DNA of 64,000 bases from Gemmatimonas aurantiaca T-27 (GTDB taxonomy: Bacteria > Gemmatimonadota > Gemmatimonadetes > Gemmatimonadales > Gemmatimonadaceae), in the NCBI RefSeq assembly GCF_000010305.1, contig NC_012489.1, forward strand, positions 2,611,646 through 2,675,645, read 5' to 3'. Below, piece by piece: positions 24,690-32,909 of this stretch. The position numbers and the translations under genes are program-made. The notes beneath the pieces are model-generated. The model saw only the letters and a list, made by a program, of their open reading frames with translations. It did not search any database and had not been told where the DNA came from. Each line of letters starts with the position of its first letter. The first letter of the stretch is position 1.

Positions 24690-24962
24690 TCGCGCAACTC
24701 TTTCGTCATCTCGTGTCACGTGAAACGAGGTGACGAAACTACTTTCGTCAGCTCAAACAGTGCTGTTTGTGAAAATTGGTGTCCCACAAATGAACATGAC
24801 GAAAGAGTTTGCCAATTGGCATGCGTTTTCAGAGGAGAAATGCCCTCCATTTCACGACTCTTTCGTCATCTCACTTTATTGATGCAAAGGTGTCCCATTC
24901 GTGGGACAGCAAAATTGCGAAACACATGGCGGAAGTGACTTGCGCTGCTGATACATGCGCAC
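24690..24962. promoter_or_regulatory. Palindrome-rich non-coding gap between terminase and portal modules
   Basis: This is the only long gap in the structural operon and is clearly AT-richer than its surroundings. It holds five copies of TTTCGTCA, at 24701, 24743 and 24861 forward and at 24731 and 24797 reversed. Two of them form TGACGAAA-CTAC-TTTCGTCA (24731-24750), extended to 12-bp arms with one mismatch. A 16-bp direct repeat, ACTCTTTCGTCATCTC, is at 24697 and 24857. Other dyads are CAAACAG-TG-CTGTTTG (24754-24769), TGCCAATTGGCA (24810-24821) and TGTCCCA-TTCG-TGGGACA (24891-24908). It could be a late promoter/operator, the packaging start or a second origin. Confidence 0.65.
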
Positions 24963-25184
24963 ATGACGCGTGCGCAGAAGATCACCGAGGTCGAGCAGTC
25001 GCTTGCTGAAGTGAAGGTCGCCATCAGTCGCATCGTGACTGGCGGACAGGCCTATGGTGCGGAAAACCGGACCATGCAGCGCGCTGATTTGAAAGTGTTG
25101 CAGGATCGTCAGACCGCGCTCGAAGGCGAGCTGGCACGGCTGCAGCGCAAGCATCGCATCTCCACGTACGGAGTGGCACTCTGA
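24963..25184 (+). CDS. Head-tail joining protein (gpW/DUF6148-like)
   Basis: A 73-aa protein. The pattern of an N-terminal helix (QKITEVEQSLAEVKVAISRI), then TGGQAYGAENRTMQRADLKV and a final helix rich in Glu/Arg, matches small gpW-like proteins encoded between terminase and portal in lambda-type phages. Such proteins close the portal ring and connect it to the tail. The portal ATG overlaps its stop. Confidence 0.75.
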   Translation: MTRAQKITEVEQSLAEVKVAISRIVTGGQAYGAENRTMQRADLKVLQDRQTALEGELARLQRKHRISTYGVAL

Positions 25185-27010
25185 TGGCGCGCCGAAATGC
25201 GATGCGCTATGTGGCCGCCCAACGACGTCTACGTGCTCTGAACGCGGATGGTGCGGTGCCAACGCGTTCCGCCATGGTGTCGGGTCCGGTGCGTCGCAGT
25301 CGTGGCGCCTATGAATCTGCACGCCGCGATGTCCGCGAATTCAAGCTGTGGGACCCCACGCTTGGCTCGGCCGCGACCGATACCCTGCCCGATCTGCCCA
25401 CGTTGCGCGCTCGCGCCTACGACGCTGATCGGAATCAGCCGCTTGCCGCAGGCATCACCGAGACCAACCTCGATCACGTCATCGGGACTGGGCTCTATCC
25501 GGTGCCGACACCGGATCGCGAGCTACTCGACATCACCGAAGATCAGGCACGGACCTTTGTTCGGCAGGTACGTCGCCTGTGGCGCATGGTGAACGACACC
25601 ACGCGTCTCCACTACAGCGATCGCCTCACGGGACTGCAAATGCAGTGGGGCATGCTGCGATCGGCGATCGCCGGTGGTGACACCTTCGCGGTGCGTCGGT
25701 TTCGTGAGCGGCCTGGGGATCTGTTGGGCCTCAAGCTGCAGTGGCTCGAAGCGCCTCGCGTGTCCAATCCCAATGGTGGATGGGATAGCGAGTGGCTGCA
25801 AGACGGCCTCGTGTTCGACGAGGAGCGCCGCAACTCCCATATCTGGGTTGGGTCGCAGCATCCCGGCGAGCGCCTGTTCTATGCTCCGACGACGTGGGAA
25901 CAGTTGCCGGTGTACGGGCCCGACACAGGCGACCGACAGATCCTGCACATCCTCGAACAGCGGCGCTTCGATCAGCCCCGTGGCGTGCCGCTGCTTGCGA
26001 CGGTGCTGCGCAATCTGCGCCAGTCGGACGAAGGGATCGCGAATGAGTTGACGGCGTCGCTGGTACAGTCGCTGTTCACCGTATTCGTCAAGACGCAGCT
26101 GGGCGACGAGTTCGATGACCAGGAGATCATCCAGTCGCTCGGCAACGGCGATGGTCGACATTACGGCCCGCCGCCCGATAAGCAGGAGCTTCGCCTTGGG
26201 CGCGGCGCAGTGGCGCGATTGGAGCCTGGTGAAGACATCACGCTCGCCGGCACCAATCGCCCGAACATCAACCTGACCGCGTTCCTCGGTGAGGTATTGG
26301 CGCACACCGGCGCCGGCGTCGGCATGCCGCCAGAGCTCATCCTCAAGCGGTTCCAGACGAGCTACACCGCTGCACAAGCGGCGATGCAGGAGGCCTATCG
26401 TGCCTTCGATCGGCGTCAGACGTGGGCTGTTGAAACGGGCGTTGGTCCGATCTACGAGATGTTCGTCGACGAGTGCGTGCTGCGCGGTTACGTCGACGCG
26501 CCGGGCTTCCACGACGATCCGCTCATGCGAGCCGCGTGGCTACGCGTGGAGTTCCGTGGCCCGTCCAAGACGCAGCTCGATGAGCTAAAGGCCGTTCTAG
26601 CGGCGGAGCGTCGCGTAGCGGCTGGCTTCTCGACGATTGAACACGAGACAACGGCTCTCACCGGGTTGGATGCAGACCAGGTCCACGAAGTCCGCGTGCG
26701 CGAGACGCAGCGGCGCGTCACCGATGGGTTGGAAGTTCCCGCCACAGCCACTGCTCTGCCGAACAAGCCCACCCGGCCGCGTGACATGATGCGTCCCGAC
26801 GACACTGGCCGTGAGGATGACGAGGGGGGTTCGGACGACGATCGCGAGGCGGTCCCAGAGCGTGAACGCACCGACGGACGGCTCGCACGCCGCCGACCGC
26901 GCATAGCCGCTAGCCGCACCGCCAAGCCGAAGCCTCGCGCCAAGCGCTCCCTCGCGGATGCGGCGATTGATCACCTCATCCAGGGGACGTTGCTCGATGC
27001 CACGCGATGA
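25184..27010 (+). CDS. Portal protein (lambda gpB-like)
   Basis: Dodecameric portal through which DNA enters and leaves the head, 608 aa. Recognisable segments are RARAYDADRNQPLAAGITET, VGTGLYP-type motif (VIGTGLYPVP), FAVRRFRERPGD, the stretch with QHPGERLFYAPTTWEQL, and DQPRGVPLLATVLRNLRQ. The C-terminal about 60 residues are a Lys/Arg-rich tail that may contact DNA or scaffold. The overlap with the protease gene downstream is 14 bp. Confidence 0.9.
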   Translation: MARRNAMRYVAAQRRLRALNADGAVPTRSAMVSGPVRRSRGAYESARRDVREFKLWDPTLGSAATDTLPDLPTLRARAYDADRNQPLAAGITETNLDHVIGTGLYPVPTPDRELLDITEDQARTFVRQVRRLWRMVNDTTRLHYSDRLTGLQMQWGMLRSAIAGGDTFAVRRFRERPGDLLGLKLQWLEAPRVSNPNGGWDSEWLQDGLVFDEERRNSHIWVGSQHPGERLFYAPTTWEQLPVYGPDTGDRQILHILEQRRFDQPRGVPLLATVLRNLRQSDEGIANELTASLVQSLFTVFVKTQLGDEFDDQEIIQSLGNGDGRHYGPPPDKQELRLGRGAVARLEPGEDITLAGTNRPNINLTAFLGEVLAHTGAGVGMPPELILKRFQTSYTAAQAAMQEAYRAFDRRQTWAVETGVGPIYEMFVDECVLRGYVDAPGFHDDPLMRAAWLRVEFRGPSKTQLDELKAVLAAERRVAAGFSTIEHETTALTGLDADQVHEVRVRETQRRVTDGLEVPATATALPNKPTRPRDMMRPDDTGREDDEGGSDDDREAVPERERTDGRLARRRPRIAASRTAKPKPRAKRSLADAAIDHLIQGTLLDATR

Positions 27011-28505
27011 AGCACAGCGCAGTGCCAGCGCGCCACGGTCTCCCCGTGCGGCACGATTCCCAGACACGATCCGAAATGCGGTGCTGTCGACTCCGTGGGC
27101 CATCTCGGAAGCGGGATTGCAGCGGCTGTTGGCTGTCGTGTCGCGCATCGAGCCCACGGCGCTCGAGCAGCTCGCCGGCACGCCACTTCCCAACACGCGT
27201 CTGGTCACGATGCGGGATGGAATCGCTTCTATCCCGGTGACCGGCGTCCTCACGCGCCGGGCCAGCTGGTTCGATGCTGTGTGTGGGGCGGTCGACTACA
27301 CCACGCTCGCGCTGGAGCTGCGCTCTGCGCTCGACGATCACCGAGTCGAGGCGGTGGTGCTGCAGTTCGATTCCCCTGGCGGTGAAGTCTCCGGCTGCTC
27401 CGAACTCGGAGAGCAGATACGTGCTGCGCGAGAACGGAAGCCGGTCTACGCCTACGTCGGCGGCGACTGCTGCAGCGCGGCGTATTGGCTCGCGGCGCAG
27501 TGCACGGAGATCCATGTCAACAACACCGCATTGACGGGGAACCTCGGTGTGCGAATGACGGCACACGATGTATCGCGCCGCCTGAAGCGTGAAGGCATCG
27601 ACGTTATCACGATCGTGTCAAGTACTACTCCGGCAAAACCACACGATCCGACCACCGACGAAGCGAAGGCCCGATGCCAGAAGATCGTTGACGACCTGGC
27701 GGCTGTGTTTCACGCCCAGGTGGCCCTCGGTCGCAGCGTCGAGGAATCGCAGATCTACGAGCAGTACGGCCGTGGCGCCGTGTTTGTCGGCGTCGACGCC
27801 GTTTCCCACGGTCTGGCCGATGCGGTCACGACCTACGAGGCCTTGCTGGCCTCACTGACCGCTGCAGATCGCAGCGACTCTCTGGAGGTGACCATGCCCG
27901 TTGCAAAGAAGACCGCTCCGAAGGCCAAGCCCAAGGCGGCGGCGAAGCGTTTCACCACGGCGGCGCCGAAGTCCACGCCCGCGAGCACCACAGCAGACGA
28001 GGAGAAGGACGAGGACGACGAGGACCTCAATGCAGCCGAGGATGGCGCAGGCGATACGGACGACGAGGAGAAGGACGAAGAGCTCGACGCGGCCGACGAC
28101 GGCGCCGAGGAAGACGATGACGAGGACAAGAAGAAGCCCGAGAGTACCAAGGCGAAGGCGCACGCGGCCGGTGTGAAGGCCGAGAATGCCCGCGTGATGG
28201 CCATCGTCGGTGCCTACGGTGAGCGCTTTGGCATCGAGGCGCTGCAGCCGTTGCTGGCTGATCCGTCATGCACCAAGGAGCAGGCCGCCATGCAGTTGCT
28301 CGAAGGGGGCGATCGACGCCGCATGACACGCCTCAAGGCGCTGCGCGGCGACGACGCCAGCCTCCAGAACGCACCGAAGGTGAGCGGCAATGCCGCACCC
28401 GCCGGCATGAAGGCGGGCGCGGGCCGCCTGCTCAGCACCTACGCGAAGGTGAACCCGCAGTCCGTGCCTGCCGCGCTCCGCGGCAGCACATCCGCGACGC
28501 GCTGA
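26997..28505 (+). CDS. S49-family head maturation protease fused to scaffold-like region (lambda gpC-like)
   Basis: A 502-aa protein with three parts. Residues about 1-290 are a signal-peptide-peptidase-A type protease: VVLQFDSPGGEVSG, then GGDCCSAAYW with nucleophile Ser160, and Lys214 in TTPAKPHDPT as the probable general base. Residues about 300-395 are a Lys/Ala segment followed by a highly acidic run of Glu/Asp repeats. The rest is helical. In lambda the same arrangement produces gpC and, from an internal start, the scaffold Nu3. The ATG chosen lies within the end of the portal gene; a start 13 codons earlier is less likely. Confidence 0.87.
   Translation: MPRDEAQRSASAPRSPRAARFPDTIRNAVLSTPWAISEAGLQRLLAVVSRIEPTALEQLAGTPLPNTRLVTMRDGIASIPVTGVLTRRASWFDAVCGAVDYTTLALELRSALDDHRVEAVVLQFDSPGGEVSGCSELGEQIRAARERKPVYAYVGGDCCSAAYWLAAQCTEIHVNNTALTGNLGVRMTAHDVSRRLKREGIDVITIVSSTTPAKPHDPTTDEAKARCQKIVDDLAAVFHAQVALGRSVEESQIYEQYGRGAVFVGVDAVSHGLADAVTTYEALLASLTAADRSDSLEVTMPVAKKTAPKAKPKAAAKRFTTAAPKSTPASTTADEEKDEDDEDLNAAEDGAGDTDDEEKDEELDAADDGAEEDDDEDKKKPESTKAKAHAAGVKAENARVMAIVGAYGERFGIEALQPLLADPSCTKEQAAMQLLEGGDRRRMTRLKALRGDDASLQNAPKVSGNAAPAGMKAGAGRLLSTYAKVNPQSVPAALRGSTSATR
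27894..28505 (+). CDS. Nested in-frame scaffold protein (Nu3-like), internal start
   Basis: An ATG at codon 300 of the protease gene is preceded by GGAGGTG (27884-27890) three bases upstream, a far stronger ribosome-binding site than needed by chance. Translation from here gives 203 aa that lacks the protease domain and begins with a Lys/Ala-rich segment, then the acidic block and a helical C-terminus ending in TSATR. This is the expected form of a scaffold in phages with gpC/Nu3 organisation. Expression is inferred. Confidence 0.7.
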   Translation: MPVAKKTAPKAKPKAAAKRFTTAAPKSTPASTTADEEKDEDDEDLNAAEDGAGDTDDEEKDEELDAADDGAEEDDDEDKKKPESTKAKAHAAGVKAENARVMAIVGAYGERFGIEALQPLLADPSCTKEQAAMQLLEGGDRRRMTRLKALRGDDASLQNAPKVSGNAAPAGMKAGAGRLLSTYAKVNPQSVPAALRGSTSATR

Positions 28506-28557
28506 GGCGACGCAATCCAGGCGCCGCATCAGTGGCGCCACAACTCAGGAGGTGATC

Positions 28558-29211
28558 ATGTCGTCGTTGGCGCACTACACACAGCATCCGCCCTACGTGC
28601 CGAGCGCGTTTCTGCTCTCAGGGGATGCGTTGAACGGCAAGTTCGTACTCATGGCGGGCTCGCTGAAAGCGGGCGCGGTATTGGGTCGAGTGCTCGGTAC
28701 GGCCACGCCGGCCGCCAATGCGGGCAACACCGTGGGCAGCGGCACCATTGGTGCTGTGACTCTGGGCGCTGGCGTGAAGGCCGGCGTCTACAAACTCACC
28801 TGCATCGAACCGGCATCGAATGCGGGAGTCTTCGAGCTCGAGGGTCCGGACGGCATCGTCGTGTCCAGCAAGGTGACGGTCGCTGTCGCGTATGCCGGGC
28901 CACTCGGCTTCACCATCTCCGACGCCACTGACTTCGTCGCGGGCGACGGCTTCACGATCACCGTGGCTCTCGCAGGTGATGATGCCAACCAGGTGAAGCT
29001 GTCAGCGACAGCGGCCACCGACGGGAGTCACTTGCCGCAGGTGGTCCTCATGCACGACGCCGATGCCACGGCGGCCCCGGTGGAAGTGCTGGCCTACACC
29101 CGAGGCGACTTCGCGAGTTCGGCCCTCTCGTACGGCGCGGGGCACTCCCTCGCCACGGTCCGCGAGCCGCTGCGGCTGCGGGACATCCACATCATCCCGA
29201 CCGCGTCGTAA
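28558..29211 (+). CDS. Head decoration protein (lambda gpD-like)
   Basis: A 217-aa protein whose ATG follows GGAGGTG. It opens with LAHYTQHPPYVPSAFLLSGD, typical of the extended arm of decoration proteins, then a Gly/Ala/Val-rich beta domain, an inserted domain (GAVTLGAGVKAGVYKLTCIE through TVALAGDDANQV), and the ending LRLRDIHIIPTAS. It lies in the canonical place between protease/scaffold and capsid. Such trimers clamp the expanded capsid. The protein is about twice the size of lambda gpD because of the insertion. Confidence 0.8.
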   Translation: MSSLAHYTQHPPYVPSAFLLSGDALNGKFVLMAGSLKAGAVLGRVLGTATPAANAGNTVGSGTIGAVTLGAGVKAGVYKLTCIEPASNAGVFELEGPDGIVVSSKVTVAVAYAGPLGFTISDATDFVAGDGFTITVALAGDDANQVKLSATAATDGSHLPQVVLMHDADATAAPVEVLAYTRGDFASSALSYGAGHSLATVREPLRLRDIHIIPTAS

Positions 29212-29240
29212 GCGCGGCGTTCACGGAGACTCCACACACC

Positions 29241-30443
29241 ATGCGTACCAAGTACTTCGGCGCCTTCGCGCTCTTCCTGTTGGCCGCGCTCTGCTCGATG
29301 GCGTGGCTGATGACCGCCACGGGCGGTGCGCCCCCGACACAGGTCACAGCTCTGCCGAGTGGCAGTCCGGATCTGGTCCCGTTCCTCGGCGGCGTCGCGT
29401 TGATGGGCACTCTCAACGTCATGTACGACACGGCCGAGCTCTCGCAGACGATCAATAGTTTGATCTCGCTGCAGAACGGGCTGCACAAGATGTTCTTCAG
29501 CAACGTGAAGACCCACAAAACGGAAACGGTGGTCTTCGACGTCAAGACAAAGCGCCGTGTGACCGCTCGTTATGTGCATCCGCGTTCGCCGGGAAAGCCG
29601 CGCCAGCTCACGGGATTCCGCACCGACTCGTTTCAGCCGGCGTACATCAAGGAGCTCACCGCGTTCGATCCGGATCGCGCCTTCAAGCGCATGGCCGGTG
29701 AATCGCTGATGGGCACCATGTCTCCCCAGGAGCGCGTCGACGCCGCGATCGTCGAGGAGCTCACCGAGCACCGCGACGTCATCGATCGCACGCTCGAACG
29801 CCAGGCGGTGGAAGGCCTGCGTGATGCCAAGGTCATCATCTCGGGCGAGGACTACCCGACCGTCGAAGTTGACTTCGGTCGCGACGAAGACCTGAGCAAG
29901 GCCGAGAACACCCTTACGGGGGGTGATCGTTGGGGGCAGACCGCCACCGCCGACCCGCTCAAGACGCTGCGCGGTCGCAGTCGCAAGCTGGTCCAGTTGT
30001 CGGGATCGGCGGGTCGCCACGTGGTGCTGGAATCGGCGGGCTATGACGCGTTCCGTTCGATTCCGCGGATCGACGACATCTTCGATACGAAGGACATCAA
30101 GGTCGGTGACCTCAACTTCAACGAGGCGCAGACGGAAGGCCTGATTTATCGCGGTAAGGCCGATGGGTTCTTCTTCTACACGTATGACGCGTGGTTCGAA
30201 GATGAGAACGGTGAAGACCAGCCCGCGCTGGCCGAAGGCGAGGCGCTGATGCTCGGTGCGGTGGAAGGCACGACGCACTACGGCGCCATCAAGGATTTCG
30301 AGGCGCAGTTCGAGCCCATGCCGATCTTCACGAAGATGAAGACGGAGTGGAACCCGTCGAGCCTGCAGGTACTCTCGCAGTCCTCGCCGCTGGTCGTTCC
30401 GGTGCGCACCAACGCGACCTGCGCCATGCAGGTCCTCGGCTGA
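29241..30443 (+). CDS. Major capsid protein (lambda gpE-like) with hydrophobic N-terminal extension
   Basis: HK97-fold capsid of the gpE family, 400 aa. Family-like sequence begins around residue 56-61 (MYDTAELSQTINSLISLQNG, then FFSNVKTHKTETVVFDV) and includes QTEGLIYRGKADGFFFYTY and the ending PLVVPVRTNATCAMQVLG. The preceding about 55 residues contain a basic start and a 20-residue hydrophobic stretch resembling a signal anchor, odd for a capsid protein. An ATG at 29404 would remove it, but GGAG upstream of 29241 supports the long form. The extension might be a cleaved delta-like domain or an artefact of start choice. Confidence 0.85.
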   Translation: MRTKYFGAFALFLLAALCSMAWLMTATGGAPPTQVTALPSGSPDLVPFLGGVALMGTLNVMYDTAELSQTINSLISLQNGLHKMFFSNVKTHKTETVVFDVKTKRRVTARYVHPRSPGKPRQLTGFRTDSFQPAYIKELTAFDPDRAFKRMAGESLMGTMSPQERVDAAIVEELTEHRDVIDRTLERQAVEGLRDAKVIISGEDYPTVEVDFGRDEDLSKAENTLTGGDRWGQTATADPLKTLRGRSRKLVQLSGSAGRHVVLESAGYDAFRSIPRIDDIFDTKDIKVGDLNFNEAQTEGLIYRGKADGFFFYTYDAWFEDENGEDQPALAEGEALMLGAVEGTTHYGAIKDFEAQFEPMPIFTKMKTEWNPSSLQVLSQSSPLVVPVRTNATCAMQVLG

Positions 30444-30446
30444 TCC

Positions 30447-30758
30447 GTGCCGTCCCCGTACGCGCCCGACGACGCAGACACCGTCTTAGACGATTTCGCG
30501 AAGGCGGTGGTCTGCAGCGCCGCGCCCCATGTCACGCGGGCGCTCTTCGACGACGCCGTCGTCGAAGGCGACGTCGGCGGCCGTGCCATCACGAGCAAGC
30601 AGGAAGTGCTCAAGGTGAAGCGCGGCGCGTTCGCCGGCGTGGCGTGGAAGGGGAGCACGGTGGCCGTGCCCGCCGAGTCCCTCACCTACCGCATCGAGCG
30701 TGAGCTCGAGCGGCCGTCCTCGTTGTTCGACTACTACGCCATTCAACCGCTGCGATGA
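30447..30758 (+). CDS. Head-tail connector (gpFII-like, probable)
   Basis: A 103-aa protein starting at GTG three bases after the capsid stop. An N-terminal helix (VLDDFAKAVVCSAAPHVTRA) is followed by strands (VLKVKRGAFAG, GSTVAVPAESLTYRIERE). Small beta proteins between capsid and tail genes in lambda-type phages are the gpFII attachment proteins that dock the tail. The call rests mostly on position and size. The next gene overlaps it as ATGA. Confidence 0.55.
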   Translation: MPSPYAPDDADTVLDDFAKAVVCSAAPHVTRALFDDAVVEGDVGGRAITSKQEVLKVKRGAFAGVAWKGSTVAVPAESLTYRIERELERPSSLFDYYAIQPLR

Positions 30759-31291
30759 TCACGCCTGAACTGCCGTTCTGGATCACTCAGGTCCTCGCGC
30801 ACGCCGAGACGGGCATCAATATCCTGATCCCGCTGGTACCGCGTGCAGTTGGGCGTCCTGCTCCGCCGTTGGTGCAGATCTACAACAGCACCGATGACGA
30901 TCTCGTGGCGTCCGGTGCACCGCCGGTTGCGAGTGCGGACGTGTGGGTGCTACAGGTCGGCATTGGCCTCAATGTCGACGCATTTGGCAATCCGCACACC
31001 GACCTGCAGTCGGGCCCACGCATCGCGCCGCTCGTGCTGCAGTTGCAGGGCATCACCGTGCAGGGCAACTCCGCGACTACGCTTGCCTCCGCGTGCCGCA
31101 TCATGCGCGCCGCCGAACGCTGCATCCGCAATGCGTTTCGTGCGATGGGTATGGGCGTGCTGCTCCTCGACGGGCAGCAGATCGATATGCCCATGGAAAT
31201 GCAACTGATCGTCGCAGAGCCCGAAGCCGGCGCGGGGCAGTTCGACGTCATCCTCAACATTCCGTTCGAATACACCGATAGCTGGGTCTAA
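30755..31291 (+). CDS. Tail terminator or completion protein (probable)
   Basis: A 178-aa protein. It starts with a helix (PFWITQVLAHAETGINIL) and then strands with VWVLQVGIGLNVDAFGN and ITVQGNSATTLASACRIM, ending VILNIPFEYTDSWV. The position between the connector and the tail tube, the size and the alpha/beta pattern all fit a gpU-type tail terminator, which stops tail growth and joins the head. No sequence motif is decisive. Confidence 0.5.
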   Translation: MITPELPFWITQVLAHAETGINILIPLVPRAVGRPAPPLVQIYNSTDDDLVASGAPPVASADVWVLQVGIGLNVDAFGNPHTDLQSGPRIAPLVLQLQGITVQGNSATTLASACRIMRAAERCIRNAFRAMGMGVLLLDGQQIDMPMEMQLIVAEPEAGAGQFDVILNIPFEYTDSWV

Positions 31292-31303
31292 CCCGAGGTT
31301 TCT

Positions 31304-32041
31304 ATGCGCTCCATTGCTGACGACGCGGAGATCCTGAGTCGGCTGATCTCCATTCAGAAGTTGGTAAAACCCCTGACCACGCCACTCACCACGCTGGTGA
31401 CGGCGGACGGAGATATCGACGATCCGTCGCTCGCCTTCGCCAAGGCTGGCTTTTCGGCAAGCAAGTACATCCAGGTGGGCGAAGGCCTGCGCCAGTGCGT
31501 GTATCAGATCGATTCGATTCCGGCCGATGCGGCGCCCATTCCGCTCAAGGTGCCGCTGTTGTTCGCGCATGCCGAAGACGAAGTGGTGTCGCTGCTCAAC
31601 GACATCAATCTCGGCTACATCGAAGAAGGCTCGGCCACCGAATCCGGATCCTCGTCAACCGCTTCGGTGGGTGCCGCGAATGCCAACGGCAAGATCTGGC
31701 AGAGTGCTCCCGAGATGGGCGACATGGGCATCAGTTGGGGCCAGCGCGCCTATTCGCTGGAGAACGTCCTCTCGCAGTACGGCATTGACGAGAGTCACGT
31801 CCGTGGCGATGGCACGGCAGGTGATCCGTACCGCGCTCTCGTGCATCCCGACAACATCGGCACACAGCGTGACTATGCGTACCTGTTGACGGGGCTGTAC
31901 AAGAACAACAAGGTCTGCAATCTGCTCCTGCTGAATCCCGTGCCGACGATCACGGTCAATTCGGCATTCGGTGCGAAGAACAATCCGGCCGTCGTGACGG
32001 TCGGCTGCATGTACACCCACAAGGCCCTCTGGGTCGAGTAA
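31304..32041 (+). CDS. Major tail (tube) protein
   Basis: A 245-aa protein placed directly before the tail chaperone and tape measure genes. It contains ITVNSAFGAKNNPAVVTVGC and an acidic middle with a Ser/Thr/Gly loop (SATESGSSSTASVG), and begins with a helical region. A tube protein is expected here; the beta-rich C-terminal half fits a tube subunit, but family motifs cannot be checked. Confidence 0.6.
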   Translation: MRSIADDAEILSRLISIQKLVKPLTTPLTTLVTADGDIDDPSLAFAKAGFSASKYIQVGEGLRQCVYQIDSIPADAAPIPLKVPLLFAHAEDEVVSLLNDINLGYIEEGSATESGSSSTASVGAANANGKIWQSAPEMGDMGISWGQRAYSLENVLSQYGIDESHVRGDGTAGDPYRALVHPDNIGTQRDYAYLLTGLYKNNKVCNLLLLNPVPTITVNSAFGAKNNPAVVTVGCMYTHKALWVE

Positions 32042-32042
32042 G

Positions 32043-32909
32043 GTGTCCAATCGCGCCAGGCGGCAGCACTCACTCTCCGGGCTTCGGGATCGCTGCACGA
32101 AGCTCCGGCGAGTGTTGTGTGCAGTCTCTGCGCCTCTGGCAACAGAGGAAGAGGCGGCCGCCGCATTCCCCGGTGGGGCAAACAACCCCCTGACCGGTCA
32201 CGACGCGTGGATCGAATGCTATGCGCAGCTCACGGCGTTCGGTGAGCGCCGCACAATGCGGGAAGCTGGCCGTGAACAGGCACGCGAGCGTATCGCCGAA
32301 GTGGTGGCGCGATCCTCAGCGCGGCAGCCCCGGCCGGTCGCGCTCTCGATCGGAGACGACTACCTCGTACATCCCAAGGCCCCGTATGCGCTCGCCTGGC
32401 TCGATACCATCGACCGGATCGCCGCGCCATTGGCATCACATGCATTGAGCCTCGTGTCGCTGTTGGAGTCGACCGATGCAGATGATGTCGCAGCCAGTCG
32501 CTGGGCACCGCTGGTTCACAGCAAAGCCATGCGCACCTGGGCGTGGATCCTGTTGAGCGAGGGGGCAGAGCTACCGTTCGGTGACTCTGGCGCGATCGAG
32601 CCACCGGAGTGGACGCAGTCCCTGCTCTGGCCCGACTTCATCGCGATCTACATCGAGCATCGGACGCTGCATGCCGATGATGTGATGGCCATGATGGCCG
32701 CGACACAGAGCGAACCCGGTGAGGAGCGCTCCCGCCTCGGTATGGGCGGTTTCTACGCTGGCATGGCGCTGGAAATTAAGATCGACGCAGCCCACCTGAT
32801 TCGTCGCTGGTCGTTCCCGCAATCGGTGGCCGCCAACTTCACCGCGCATGAACAGCAGCGCATCGGTGAAGCCAATGCGAAGCGCAAGGCGCAGCGAGGG
32901 GATCGGTGA
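32043..32909 (+). CDS. Tail assembly chaperone candidate
   Basis: A 288-aa protein from a GTG one base after the tail tube stop; the tape measure GTG overlaps its end. It is mostly helical (AHALSLVSLLE, then RTWAWILLSEG and DFIAIYIEHRTLHADDVMAM). Position between tube and tape measure is that of gpG/gpGT chaperones, normally made as two proteins by a programmed frameshift. I saw one continuous frame and no convincing slippery heptamer, so either the phage uses a single chaperone or this is another tail component. Confidence 0.5.
   Translation: MSNRARRQHSLSGLRDRCTKLRRVLCAVSAPLATEEEAAAAFPGGANNPLTGHDAWIECYAQLTAFGERRTMREAGREQARERIAEVVARSSARQPRPVALSIGDDYLVHPKAPYALAWLDTIDRIAAPLASHALSLVSLLESTDADDVAASRWAPLVHSKAMRTWAWILLSEGAELPFGDSGAIEPPEWTQSLLWPDFIAIYIEHRTLHADDVMAMMAATQSEPGEERSRLGMGGFYAGMALEIKIDAAHLIRRWSFPQSVAANFTAHEQQRIGEANAKRKAQRGDR

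Noticed and set aside
24720-24938. 72-codon plus-strand frame in the palindrome-rich gap
   Set aside because: Overlaps the inverted repeats, lacks a ribosome-binding site and does not follow the codon style of its neighbours.
29094-30278. Minus-strand open frame over the capsid gene
   Set aside because: Antisense shadow of the capsid gene; His/Arg-rich without family features.
32043-32909. Programmed -1 frameshift in the tail chaperone gene
   Set aside because: Looked for a slippery heptamer and a second frame before the tape measure; found only one continuous frame with a coupled GTG start.
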